Origin: Nematostella vectensis
Lineage: Eukaryota; Cnidaria; Anthozoa; Actiniaria; Edwardsiidae
NCBI RefSeq assembly: GCF_932526225.1
Contig: NC_064036.1
Coordinates: forward strand, 4,527,501 to 4,591,500
Direction: 5' to 3'
Length of the DNA stretch: 64,000 nt
The position numbers and the translations under genes are program-made. Below the pieces are notes generated by a model. It was not told where the DNA came from and searched no databases. It saw only the letters and a list, made by a program, of their open reading frames with translations. Numbering within the stretch: position 1 is the stretch's first letter; the number at the start of each line of letters is the position of its first letter. Positions 35,001 through 47,840 of this stretch are shown here, piece by piece.

Positions 35001-38000
35001 AAGCTTCAAAGCTTGAACATTATAATAAGTAGGACACAGCTTGCTTTTTCTTGCCACTCCGTAGGAAAAATGAAGAGTCGTTTCGTTTGCGTGACTACAA
35101 ATGCATAGACGCTCAGCTGGGAGCTTACAATAATGTGTAAATGAATTTTTTGTAATCAATGTGTGGGTGCGTTTTTGTTGAAAATTTCCAGAAGTTTCTT
35201 CTCCCTTTATGTTATAGATTCTATGCATCATAGTAAAGCAAATTGGAAGTCGCAATTTGTTTCGAGGAACTGTGTACTTTATAGTATTTGTAAGATATCA
35301 TGCTTTTCACTGGCCTTCACTCTTCAAACCAGTTTATGATCGAGCCTTAGGGTGAACACGTGTTACTTTGAAACCGATTCGTGCTGAATTAACTACTTTT
35401 CAGATTCTTCGCTTGTGTGGGCGAGGACTAGACTAAACGTCTGAGAATAAAAAACAAAACAACAACAACAAATAGCGAGAACATTTCATAACAGTCAATC
35501 TTGTTTTAAAAAAATGTCGTTTTTCTAGCTCGCTCGGTCGTTTTCCTTATTAGGCATAACAGGGGCAGTCGCACCGGTAGCGATATTTTTTAAGAATGCT
35601 ACCGTCACCAATCCAGCACAGAGAAAAAACTACTGGACACTATCTAAAAGCTGTTTGATTGTCTTCTTGTGAGTAAATTCGGCGCGATGCAAAAGGTTTT
35701 CCCACCTACATATTCTTTCAGCCGTCTATTTCGCTCTCAAGAAATAACGATTTCCACGGTGTATTTTCGCTTTGAACAGTTGAAACGAACGTGCCACTGT
35801 CCCTTTACATACCATATTTGGAAGTCCGCTTCAATCATTTTCTCGCTTTTTTATCGCTCTAGATCTTTGTCGAGAATTTCCAGGGAAACTTGCAGGAATT
35901 CGTGTTTTTTACTACGATTTTGCTGGCTGTCAACTTGGGTATGGAGCCTAGTCACTAACGTTTCAAAATATCTCCCGCGCTCTCGCTTGTTTTCTTCCTG
36001 TGTATGTTTTTCACTGTTCTGAAAGAGTAAACACTCAAACTGTTGATTGCTTGAACCCCCCCCCCCCCCCACCCCACCCGCTTCCATACCCCACCTAAGG
36101 GGATGTTGTCTCTCTCTGGGAAGTTGCGCACAATTTTGTTCTCGACATGATAACATTTACAATCCTACCAATGACCATTAGATCATTTAACACGGTAAAT
36201 TGTCAAGCTTTTGAGTTCAATATGAATTGAGCTGAGTCTATCCATTGTACCGTTGCTTAGATATAAATATCGCATCTCGTAACTCTTATAGATCTTAATG
36301 GTACAAACCACGCCCCACTATTATGATTGACACAAATTTCTCTGTTTTCTTTTTTGTATTTTATCTAGGCTCACATAACTAGTCGTTGCGAAGTACTGGC
36401 ACAAAAGAGCAGTAAAACAAACATACATGGCCGATAGAAGGCTCCATACAGAAGACGTTTAGTCTAGTCCTAGTCCACACAAACAAAGGGTCTCGAAGGT
36501 AGTAACTTCAGCACCTATCGGCTGCAAAGCGATTCGTGTTTACCCTAAGGCATGTTTAGCAGCGATCATAAACTTGTTTGAAGAGTATAAGGCGAGTGTG
36601 AACGGTGAAGCAATATATTTCCCTATAATGAAGTGGATGATTCCTATATAAGAAAATTGACATCAAATTTAACAAATGGCTTTATTTGCTATGATGCGTA
36701 GAAGCTATTAGACATAAAGAGAAGTAGAAAATACTAGAAAGTGAGTCTAAGCAGGCGCACCCACTCAAAAATCGCTAATAATCAATTTACACATAAAAGA
36801 GTTGAGCAAGCCTAGAAATTTTGGGGGCACGATACAGAAACATAAAGAAACAGTTAGACAGTTAGGATCATAACTAAAATTGGAGGCATTTTGTAAATAA
36901 AGAAATTATCCAAGCACAGCAGAGTACCCACCCCCTCCCCCTTGGTATTTGTATGCCAAGCTATCACTTGAAATACTTGAAACAAAATGGTGGCGCGAAG
37001 GGGAGTACGAATACACAGCCTAACCGTTTCTTTGAAGCTGTTTGACACCCTGAAAATAATATTCCACCATCAATATCGAAAAACACGCACTCATAGTTGA
37101 CTAAACGATGAACACTAACCCGGGAAGCACCGTCGACTCGGTGCTAATGCATTGTAATAAGCTAAGTACAGCAACTGAAACACTAGTGTAAAAGTTTTAC
37201 TTCGATACAAAATTAAACAGAGAATTTCTAACTTTGCCCCTCTGTTTTTCTATCTAAATCACGAGGTTCTTCAAGGCAGTTAATTCATACCAGGGGTCTA
37301 CTATTAAGCCGGAGATTTTACATAGATTTTACTTAATTTTCTCAATAGTTTCACGTATGATCGAAATGCAACGGCGTACAGTGAATGTATCAAACAATAT
37401 AAGCGAGAGAGAGGGGGGGGCTTAAACTTGAACAACCCATTCTGGGTGCAAGTTTACTTGTGTGACTGACATAGTCATTGTACTCCACTGGACACAAGTA
37501 TAAGCTTTTGCTTCAAAAGCTTATATTTCTCAGTCCATCCAAAATGTAGTTTTCATAATTTAATTCTTTATCATCAGAGGGCGTTGACTATAGATTTTCA
37601 AGTGTGACAGTATTTAGAATTAGGAGTGTGGTATCTTTTGGACACAACCCATGTATTCTAGCATAAAAAGGAACTTTTAAAGGAAATCCAAGGTGCTAAG
37701 CAATGACTTAATAGTTTTTAGTACTTAACTAAATTGTTGGTCAACTCCTTGTTTATAACCAGTGTGTGTAAGCGTATAACCTTACACTTCCCTGGTAGAA
37801 CTTCCCCATCGATTATTTTTATTCGCAACTGCTACTGTAGCACCCCAACCAAAACGAAAAGACAAGACAACAAAGGTTTTTACCACAACTCTGCTTCTTG
37901 CTTGTTTTAGTCGGCTACCTTTCTTCTGCGATTTTGATGTATGCGAGTTACCTCAAACACGCTCTCAGGTACTGGACTTGAGATTCCATGATACGGCATG

Positions 38001-38399
38001 TCACTTGCGAAAACGTAAACAAAAAATAAATGGCGGGGCACCCATGGGGTACCCACGAGGTATTCGCTTGTTCAAAGCATCAAAATGATGACAAATTATT
38101 GTAGATTCTGCCGATGTATTCCCTCTTTTGCTGACTCCGTCCGGACCTAACGAAAACCCCAACTTTCTTAACCATTTCTTTTATAACAATCTCTTTAAAA
38201 GGGAAATAAAAGTATAAGAAAATACAACAGAATAGCTATGTTTTAGCAAATTTGGATAAAAGGCTTAAAGCTTAAAACGGCCCAGGAATTCTCCTGATGT
38301 TTGAGGGATATTTGCACTCTTACCTTTATCCGCTGCCAAATATTGCCGTCCCTTAGAGATCAAGACATTTAGTAATAGTATAAAAAAGATGTTGATTCC

Positions 38400-38560
38400 C
38401 AGGGCCGTAGCAGGGGTGGGGCACTTGGGACATGTGCACCCCCAATATTTTAAAAAATTATACGAAAATAACCAGTAAGGGAGTGGCTGTGCCCCCAATT
38501 TTCTTAATGTTTCTATATTGTGCCCCACCCTCCAATCTCACATGGCATGCTACGGTTCCC
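38400..38560. mobile_element. short inverted-repeat element
   Basis: Left end GGGCCGTAGCAGGGGTGGGG and right end TGCCCCACCCT ... TGCTACGGTTCCC are inverted relatives around about 120 bp of A+T-rich sequence. A related fragment lies at 13570-13680. Confidence 0.5.
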
Positions 38561-39287
38561 AAAAAAGTTGTTGACGTTATAGGATAAAAAATAGTTAAAA
38601 AATTGCACCATGCTATTCGCTTCAAAACAGTCTTTCATTCTAACCATTTACCTTTTACACACGGCGAATAACCACATCGAAAAGAAAGAAAGGGAAATAT
38701 GTCTTAAATAGAATAACATATATTTGTTGTTTTGTATTTTAGAAGGAAAATGTCTAAAATATAAGATCTAGAGTTGCCTTTGATGATAACGTCCACGTAC
38801 ACGCACATCACTGGGCCGGTGGAAGGGATATTTTCGTGATCCGTGACATATTTCATCAATGTGAATAATTTATGTTTTTATGTTAAATTCCGTGAATAAA
38901 CTCTGGGAATAAAGTTGTCCTGTAACAACTTTCTAAATCAAAATGTTTGTTTTTGGCGCGAGATAAAGAAAAATGAATAAGACGTAGCTATTTCTGTAGT
39001 TTCAGACAAAGTTTGGTTCATTCTAATCCTCGAAAAAAAAATATCGTGAAACGTAATTTCGGCGATGTTTTTTTACTCTTGAATCGTGCAGTAAGCATCC
39101 CTTCAATACCGCTCCTGATATCACTTTTTCCCCAACGGGGAAATAGCATCGCATATTGTGGATGAGGAATTCATTTGAGAGCTAGGCTCGACTACACTGA
39201 AGATCTCATGACGATTGTGTTGTTGTGCGGTGTGCTTATCAGGTAGGTATAAAACAGGCTTGAGATTCATTTGCTTTTATTATTTAA

Positions 39288-40289
39288 CACATTGACCCCT
39301 CAACCGGCCTGTACCGGCTTTGGGAAGTTCCCACAACCCAAAAAATTCATAAATGCAAAATAAACACAACAAGATGAAGATACTCAGGCATTAGTCTAAG
39401 GGATAAATGGTCTTGCAGATATGCATCCAACCAAGGTGTTGGCATCTACTCTTAAGCCAAATAACAGCACAGGTTCTTTGACAAATCTCAAATCGAACAA
39501 GGAGAGAAAAGCAGAATCACCCCTCTCAATAAAACGCTCAAAATACCACACAAGGGAGAGAGATCAGCAAACACAGCTCAAGACACAAATAGATACCTTT
39601 ATTCTGATCCTCCAGGTACATTTCCATGGCCTCAAAACACAATGTCCACTCCTTGAAGGCTTGTACAACCACGAAGATGTCTTTACGTATTGCAAAGCAT
39701 TCTGGGAGATCCAGGGACAAATTCACGAGGGGAGGGCCAGTCAACACTCCTCTCCCCAAAGTCAGATGGTTTTTTATAAGTCTTTTCACCCCGAAGCCAA
39801 ACAAATCAATTCCAGGCCATACAGACCCAGAATAGCAGTGTAAACAATTTTGCAATCAATTTGGTTTCAGAAAAGACAGCATTTAGGAGAGCTGTGGTGA
39901 TTCATTAGAAAATTATTTTCTCATCCAGGCAAAGCCAAACAAGAAAAAATCATCATGAATCCACCTTTGCTTGCAAATATCCATAAGCAAAGCACTCAAT
40001 TATGCCCCAAAAGACTTCATGATGTCCTGAGACACTCTCCTAATATGCTCATATCTGTATTTTTGATGAAAAATACAAGCAACAAGCAACTTGTGCTGGC
40101 TTCAGCACAACGACGAGGGATTAAAAGTGGGGACCGCAAAGCACTGTTGGAAAGCTTGGATACTGCTGACTAGGTGCAGCTGTGTTTGACTTTGACGGGC
40201 TGTATAAAACTCAGAATAGGGGGGGGGAGGTATCTGTTTTCAGTCTGTTTTTTGTAAATTCAGCTCAAAAATAGCCAGGAGTCAATGGG
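39288..40289. mobile_element. TTAA-flanked element, about 1 kb
   Basis: Bounded by TTAA at 39284-39287 and 40290-40293, with imperfect inverted termini (CACATTGACCCCT and AGGAGTCAATGGG). The subterminal AAAATAGCC is shared with the right end of the 25420-26243 element, so the two are probably subfamilies. It contains + strand open frames of 140 codons (39421-39843) and 72 codons (39955-40173) that I do not recognise. A non-autonomous piggyBac-like element is the best reading. Confidence 0.6.
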
Positions 40290-40559
40290 TTAACCAGACA
40301 GTGCTTAAGTTATGAGAGTACAAGATCACTTCTCCTTCTTCAAGTCACCTCAAGTACTGAAAATTTACGGAGAAGATTAAAAACCGAATATAACCCATAC
40401 AAGTAGTAAACCATGGTAAACCATACAAGTAGAAAGCAGAAGGTTTTGCTGTTGAGACCAAGGGATTACTTCTTTTCACAGGAGTGTCTTTACTTTCATC
40501 TTTGGTTGATTTCCGAATAGAGAAATTTGATCTCAATATACGCTCTAGCTGAAATGATC

Positions 40560-40930
40560 AATTTTTTTTATCTTTTTGTCTTAAAATGGATATCAATGGA
40601 TATCAATTTTTTTTATCTTTTTGTCTTAAAATGGATATCAATGGATATCAATTTTTTTTTATCTTTTTGTCTTAAAATGGATATCAATGGATATCAATTT
40701 TTTTTATCTTTTTGTCTTAAAATGGATATCAATGGATATCAATTTTTTTTTATTTTTTTTGTCTTAAAATGGATATCAATGGATATCAATTTTTTTTATC
40801 TTTTTGTCTTAAAATGGATATCAATGGATATCAATTTTTTTTATCTTTTTGTCTTAAAATGGATATCAATGGATATCAATTTTTTTTTATCTTTTTGTCT
40901 TAAAATGGATATCAATGGATATCAATTTCG
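40560..40930. repeat. 46-bp tandem array, about eight copies
   Basis: Highly uniform units ATGGATATCAATGGATATCA + ATTTTTTTTATC + TTTTTGTCTTAAA, differing mainly in T-run length. The long + strand open frame here only reflects the repeat. Confidence 0.95.
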
Positions 40931-43900
40931 ATCAGCAGACATAACATGAGAACATACTGATAATTACAAAAAGTTAATAATTACATTTAGAGACTTACAA
41001 GATCACTAAAACATATACTAGCGTGTCCAGCAAGGCCGATGTGCAACAATGCTGCTTATCTGATTTGGTAAGTTCGACTGACAAATCGATTTTTCTTTTA
41101 AAAAACAACATTTTTTTTGTACGAAACAAGGCAAACTATAAGTTAAGATTAATGTCTTGAAAAGCTTCAATAGACAATTTTTTTCGCTGAACAATCATGC
41201 TTTTATCAGGGCCAGGCGTGGTAAAACAAAGCCAAATGCTGTATAACATCAGCGTAAAAAACATTCGGGGTCTCAGAGATTTGCTTGTGGTCAATACAAG
41301 CAAATGCAATCAGCTTTTTTCGAGTCGAGGCTACAAGCCTTAATGACCTACCACGCATGCGTTAGACGTATCGGTAAGTATTGATAATAAGAAAAGTTTC
41401 ATTGCGAAGGGGATGGAGGGGAGAGGGATGAAACGTATAGAGATAAAGGAAGCGATACAATTTGTTTGAGTTATTTTTCTCTTTAGCTTGTATGTGTTAC
41501 CTCTGCCCGTTAGTAATATTTCTTATTTTACCCTTTTGACAAGTGTCTGTGTAGCCGAAGCGCTACGGGTATTGCATCAGTTTGATGATTGAATTAGAAT
41601 TGGAATGTCGGATGTGTTCCTTTACATACCTTTACAAAATGAAAGTGTATAGCGCACCGCATGTATCGAACTTTATAATGCTGTTCCGTTGTGATTAATA
41701 TGATAAGATACTATCATCACCTGTTATACAATAAAATTACTTTCACATTTAGTTAGGCCCTTACGGAAAAATTGGCCGATATTACTTAAAAAAGGTTTTT
41801 TAATTCCTGGTTATCCACGCCTCATGTGCTGGAGATATAAAAATCACGTTCAATGGGTAGGACCGCCAAATTTTTCGTTTTTTGCCATCGACCATCTAAA
41901 CATGCTTGCTAATAACGTTCTGTTACAAGCCTTATACTCCCCAAAAATGCCCTTCGCCTCCCTTAGAGTGTTTAACGTAGTTAACTCTGCACTATAATTA
42001 CATGCCTTCCAGCACTCCTTTATTATCCCAAATAAGTTCTATTAAGAGAACATGGTCTCTTGGTTCGATATATTTGCCTTACAGTACATCGACTAGGATA
42101 TCTCCCTGTCCATTGCTATCATTATCTTCCCTGTACGTGCTCAGTGCATTCAGTTTTATCTCATCCCACTTTATAACTATGTTAACTATGTTTTTTTAAT
42201 TGCCAGTCATAAAAGATCTGCGATGGAGATCGCTTTATGGCTGGTTGTCATGGCAGCAATGCTGTCAAACTTGCCGAGGTTAGTTTCAATTGTTATGATT
42301 TCCTTTCTTCTTCCTCTTTTTTCTTCTTCTTTATTCGGTACCATAATACCATCTTTTAAAAGGTTTCTTCCTACCTCTTTTCGCAAGCTCTCAAACAAGT
42401 CGTCGTTATTCACAGCTAGACTTCTTTGAGTGCGGACCTCTTAAACCGCCAGAATAAAACATTGTCATTGAGAAATGAGACAAAGCGCGAGCGCTCGTTT
42501 GTACTCTGTCGTATTTGAATTATACACATTGAGTGAATAGAGAAAATATTTAATTCTTAAACCAAAAACGTTCGCTGTTTTATGTGGGTCCGGAATGAAA
42601 TTAAGGGAAATTCAAGGGGCTTTTAAAAGGGTTAAAAGCCTTTCTCTGCTAAACGTTTCCAGTACATGCTTTATTTATCCCTTCCCAACAGACCTAGCTC
42701 TATCGTGAAATGTTTGCTCGTGTCCTTCTTATAGAAATTGCGACGTGCAGCTTAGCGCCCCGCAAGCGTCTCTTGTCGTATTTTGGCTCTCTCGGAGTTC
42801 CTCTGCATTATAGCCTGGGCACAGGAGTGCCAAGATCATAAGACTTGCGGAAGAGACTATGCTCGTCTGATGGTTCTAAGAGTGTTATCTTATGCCGCGT
42901 TATCCATTTGCAGCGAGGCACTGTCTACCCATTCTACGTTATCCAACGAAAGCAAAGACGATGTTGCCACGCTGACTGCCACGAAGGGGTTAAACTCCTT
43001 ACTGGAGGGGTACGAAAGCAAAATCCGCCCTAACTACAAGGGTATATACGCTATTTATTAAATATGATGATATCAGTAAACATCTTATCCATATCTGTAC
43101 TTAGGGGACGTTAAAGAATAGATTGCCCGTGATACCATCTTCAGTGACACTGTAATACGCTAACTCACACTATGATTGTTAAAACCGCGTACGGCAGTGG
43201 CTATATACCTACACACTGACTAGTTAAGTCAGTCACATGTGAAGCGCATTTGATCATGTTAGTTTGCGCAAACCGTGCGTGCTATCCGCACCTGTGTCAT
43301 CCCTCGTATACATCAATCTCACTTCCTGCCTATACTAGACTATACGCACTATCCGCGCCTTTCTCGTCCCTCGTGTACACCAATCGCACCATCTGCCTAT
43401 TTTACATATCCCCCAATCTGACCCTACCCCAAGTGACTAACGCACCTGCATCATTTCAAACATGCATCGCTCAACTATTGCATAATTGACTAAACTCCAT
43501 AGCCCCAGATTCTATCCCACCGACAAAGCCCATTTAAAAACCTTTGAATGCTCGAATGCATCAATCGTGCATATATCCTCGTCCTTGATTAAAACCCCCA
43601 TCCCCTCATGGCTTCAGGGATGCGTAGTGGTGTGGAGCACAGCTAATACAAATGACACATTTCTGTTTTTAAGGGGATCCAGTGGAAATCCTTATTGATA
43701 TCTCCGTCGCGTCGTTCGGGGACTTGAAAGAAGCAGAAATGGTGAGCGAGTCTTTAAATCAATACTTATTCTTCTATCTAGGTACTTGCATCTAGCTATT
43801 GCGTATCAAATTTTAAGGAGATAATACACTAGCCTTCTAATATTCAAACTTGCATCAAGGAAGCCAGGCTTGTAGGCGTACTAGCACATGCTCGATCCCT

Positions 43901-44116
43901 ATGCACGAATTCTCTGATGGCTGCGTCTCTAAAAAGGCCTTCTCTAAGAACATATCCGTGTAGCATGTTAAATTCATTCTAAAACTATATATATCGTGTT
44001 GTCCACAGAAATTCAGTCTAGATATGTTTTTCCGACAAAGCTGGCACGGCCCGCGATTACGTCATAACATGCATAACGTGATGGTAGCCAATCACAAGCC
44101 CGACGTCACGCTGGGG

Positions 44117-45620
44117 TGACGCGTGTTCTGGGTTACACGGTAAACAAGAAGGGTAAATACGAACAGGGGGGACGCGTGTTCTTGGGTACTAGGTGAACAA
44201 GAAGGGTAAATACGAACAGGGGGGACGCGTGTTTTGGGCTACAAGGTAAACAAGAAGGGTAAATACGAACAGGGGGGACGCGTGTTCTTGGGTACTAGGT
44301 AAACAAGAAGGGTAAACACGAACAGGGGGGACGCGTGTTCTTGGGTACTAGGTGAACAAGAAGGGTAAATACGAACAGGGGGGACGCGTGTTCTGGGGTA
44401 CAAGGTAAACAAGAAGGGTAAACACGAACAGGGGGGACGCGTGTTCTTGGGTACTAGGTAAACAAGAAGGGTAAACACGAACAGGGGGGACGCGTGTTCT
44501 TGGGTACTAGGTAAACAAGAAGGGTAAACACGAACAAGGGGGACGCGTGTTCTTGGATACAAGGTAAACACGAAGGGTAAATACGAACAGGAGGGACGCG
44601 TGTTCTTGGGTACTAGGTAAACAAAAAGGGTAAACACGAACAGGGGGGACGAGTGTTCTGGGTACAAGGTAAACACGAAGGGTAAACACGAACAGGGGGG
44701 ACGCGTGTTCTGAGGTACTAGGTAAACACAAAGGGTAAACACGAACAGGGGGGACGCGTGTTCTTGGGTACTAGGTAAACAAGAAGGGTAAACACGAACA
44801 GGGGGTACGCGTGTTCTGGGGTACAAGGTAAACAAGAAGGGTAAACACGAACAGGGGGGACGCGTGTTCTGAGGTACTAGGTAAACACGAAGGGTAAACC
44901 CGAACAGGGGGTACGCGTGTTCTGGGGTACTAGGTAAACAAGAAGGGTAAACGCGAACAAGGGGGACGCGTGTTCTTGGGTACTAGGTAAACAAGAAGGG
45001 TAAACGCGAACAAGGGGGACGCGTGTTCTTGGGTACTAGGTAAACACGAAGGGTAAACCCGAACAGGGGGGACGCGTGTTCTTGGGTACTAGGTAAACAA
45101 GAAGGGTAAACACGAACAGGGGGGACGCGTGTTCTGAGGTACTAGGTAAACACGAAGGGTAAACCCGAACAGGGGGTACGCGTGTTCTGGGGTACTAGGT
45201 AAACAAGAAGGGTAAACGCGAACAAGGGGGACGCGTGTTCTTGGGTACTAGGTAAACAAGAAGGGTAAACGCGAACAAGGGGGACGCGTGTTCTTGGGTA
45301 CTAGGTAAACACGAAGGGTAAACCCGAACAGGGGGGACGCGTGTTCTTGGGTACTAGGTAAACAAGAAGGGTAAACACGAACAGGGGGGACGCGTTTTCT
45401 GAGGTACTAGGTAAACACGAAGGGTAAACCCGAACAGGGGGGACGCGTGTTCTTGGGTACTAGGTAAACAAGAAGGGTAAACACGAACAGGGGGGACGCG
45501 TGTTTTTGGGTACTAGGTAAACAAGAAGGGTAAATACGAACAGGGGTACGCGTGTTCTGAGGTACTAGGTAAACAAGAAGGGTAAACACAAACAGGGGGG
45601 ACGCGTGTTCTTGGCACTAG
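44117..45620. repeat. 53-bp array (about 29 copies) after exon 4 of the receptor pseudogene
   Basis: Same unit as 26520-27415 in the opposite orientation (GGGGGGACGCGTGTTCTTGG, GTACTAG, GTAAACAAGAAGGGTAAACA). It begins in exon 4 and contains its donor. The higher copy number than in the active gene shows continued expansion after duplication. Confidence 0.95.
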
Positions 45621-47237
45621 GTAAACTGGGGGCACACACCCCCCCCCCCCGGGTAGGGGTCTGACACTCTCACATACTTACTGTCTTTGCATGTTTGTCG
45701 ACAGGGCCTCGCTGATAGCGCGGTGCAACATGAATCTGCAACGATATCCCGTGGATGAACAGACCTGTAACCTTAGCATTATTAGCTGTAAGTGCTTAGA
45801 CACTATACACACATCTGCGTGGATCTTAGAATCAAGGGGTATGCCCAGAAGTGAAATTTGGTTGCTGAAGAACGGTAATATGCTAATTACTGTGCATTAT
45901 GGGATACCAGATGTATCTCTTTGGTGCTCACATGCTCACAAGTGATAGTCTAAGGCAATTCTCGTGAACTCTCTCCTTATGGGATATCCAGCGTCATAAA
46001 CAAATACCCCCTCCCAAAAAATAGCACATATAATTGGAGAATTAATCCAGTATTTTATATGCTGGCTTAGATAAAGTCAGTTAAGGAATCCAAGACCTCC
46101 CAGTTAAGGGATCCATAACCTCCCAGTAAAGGGATCCATATAACCTCCCTCCACATTTCCCCGAGAAGGCAAACCTTTGGGATTAAACAAAACTACAAAT
46201 TTTGAAAATTTACAGCTTTGATAGTCCATATCTATGCCATATCCTGTTTATTTATTATAATGTGACGGTGGAACATCTTATTAGCCATGATGTAAGATAT
46301 ATTACGCAGATTTATAGTGCGACAACATTTATTATATCGCTACCATGGTGTACTATATATTCGCAGATGCATACCCGGTGCGACACTTGTTATATCGCTG
46401 GAAAAACTCTCCTGGCATCAAGGTTCTGGATGGCGAGATGTCTCAGTTTTACATGACCAGGATCACAACATCCCTCAGAAACGAAATCTACGTTGCAGGT
46501 AAATGGAGAGCAAATCAGCGAAACAAGCTTATTCTTAAATTGATAACTCGTATGCAATGAAGGGGGTGTTGACTACGAATTTAACAACCGAAATAACATA
46601 TTTGCCAGAATCTTTTGGAAAGTTAAAAACGGTTTCACATGCCTGAGAACTGGAAATTAAAAATCACCAGCGAGATTCAAGGCTGGTTTCCATGCAATCA
46701 CACAAGCTCGCAGTTAATTTGATTTACGATCGCAAGTCATATCTCAAACTGGTTTTAATAGGATTGCACACGATCGCAGGGTGAGTTTCATATGATCTTA
46801 CACGATCGCAGGGTAAGTTACATTTAATTTTGTGATGCGGCTGGGGGGTATCTAATTTTATGTTATATAGAAAGTCAGTAAAACATCTCTAAATTCTCAT
46901 TTCTGATCATGTCATTAGGTGAATACTCTGTCTTAAAGGCCTACTTCACATTCCAGCGTCGAGTTGGCTTCTATCTGATTCAGATCTACATCCCTTGCAT
47001 GGCCATCGTGTTCGCGGCGTGGATGTCACTCTGGGTGGACCGCAAGGCTATGCCAGCACGCTAAGCCTATGTATTGCAACACTTCTCACTATAGCGACTA
47101 TCTGGGGCAACGTGAACTCAAGTATGCCCCGCGTCTCCTACGTCAAGTCGATGGATATCTACCTGATGACGTCATTCACCTTCGTGCTTGGGACGCTACT
47201 TGAGTATATAGTGATCATGAACAAGGGCCACCCAAAG

Positions 47238-47840
47238 GTAACAAGGGCCGTACTAAAGTAACAACAACCCTATCATTGTAGTCACAAGGGCCATACTAAA
47301 GAAACAACAACGCTCTCCTTGTATTCACAGGCCCTCCTAAAGAAACAACAACCATCTCCTTTTAGCCACAAAGGCCATCCCAAAGTAACTAAAACCCTCT
47401 CCTTGTAGTCACAAGGGCCACCCTAAAGTAACAACAACCATCTCCTTGTAGCCACAAGGGTCACCCCAAAGGAACAACAACCCTCTCCTTGTAGTCACAA
47501 GGGCCACCAATAAGTAACAGCAACCCTTTCCTTGTAGTCACAAGGGCCACCCATAAGTGACAACAAACCTCTCCTTGTAGTCACAAGGGTCAACCTTAGT
47601 AACAACAACCCTCTCCTTGTAGTCACTAGGGTCATCCTTAGTAACAACAACCCTCTCCTTGTAGTCACAAGGGTCAACCTTAGTAACAACAACCCTCTCC
47701 TTGTAGTCACAAGGGCCACCCATAAGTAACAACAACCCTCTCCTTGTAGCCACAAGGGTCATCCTTAGTAACAACAACCCTTTCCTTGTTGTCACAAGGG
47801 CCACCAATAAGTAAGAACAACCCACTACTCGGCTACAAGG
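47238..47840. repeat. ~42-bp array after the M3 exon of the receptor pseudogene
   Basis: About fourteen units of GTAACAACAACCCTCTCCTT, GTAG, TCACAAGGGCCACCC, homologous to 23795-24240. It starts at the exon 7 donor. Confidence 0.9.

Larger units (their letters stand above)
30238..42222. other. 12-kb spacer between head-to-head receptor paralogues
   Basis: No convincing coding exon. Open frames are short and without recognisable motifs. Contents: a single piggyBac-like end at about 31418, an (ATC)n microsatellite (31741-32055), a C run near 36057-36070, a repeat fragment at 38400-38560, a TTAA-flanked element (39288-40289) and a 46-bp array (40560-40930). Both receptor promoters should lie at its edges. 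Confidence 0.5.

Noticed and set aside
35851-36047. Possible minus-strand terminal exon (good acceptor near 36020, coiled, charged frame ending LDKDLER-stop)
   Set aside because: Isolated, no recognisable homology, no upstream exon found; kept out as unsupported.
40527-40949. 140-codon frame with FYLFVLKWISMDIN repeats
   Set aside because: Artefact of the 46-bp tandem array; no start context or splice support.
26520-45620. CRISPR-like direct repeats
   Set aside because: Units are contiguous near-identical repeats without unique spacers, in a eukaryotic intron setting.
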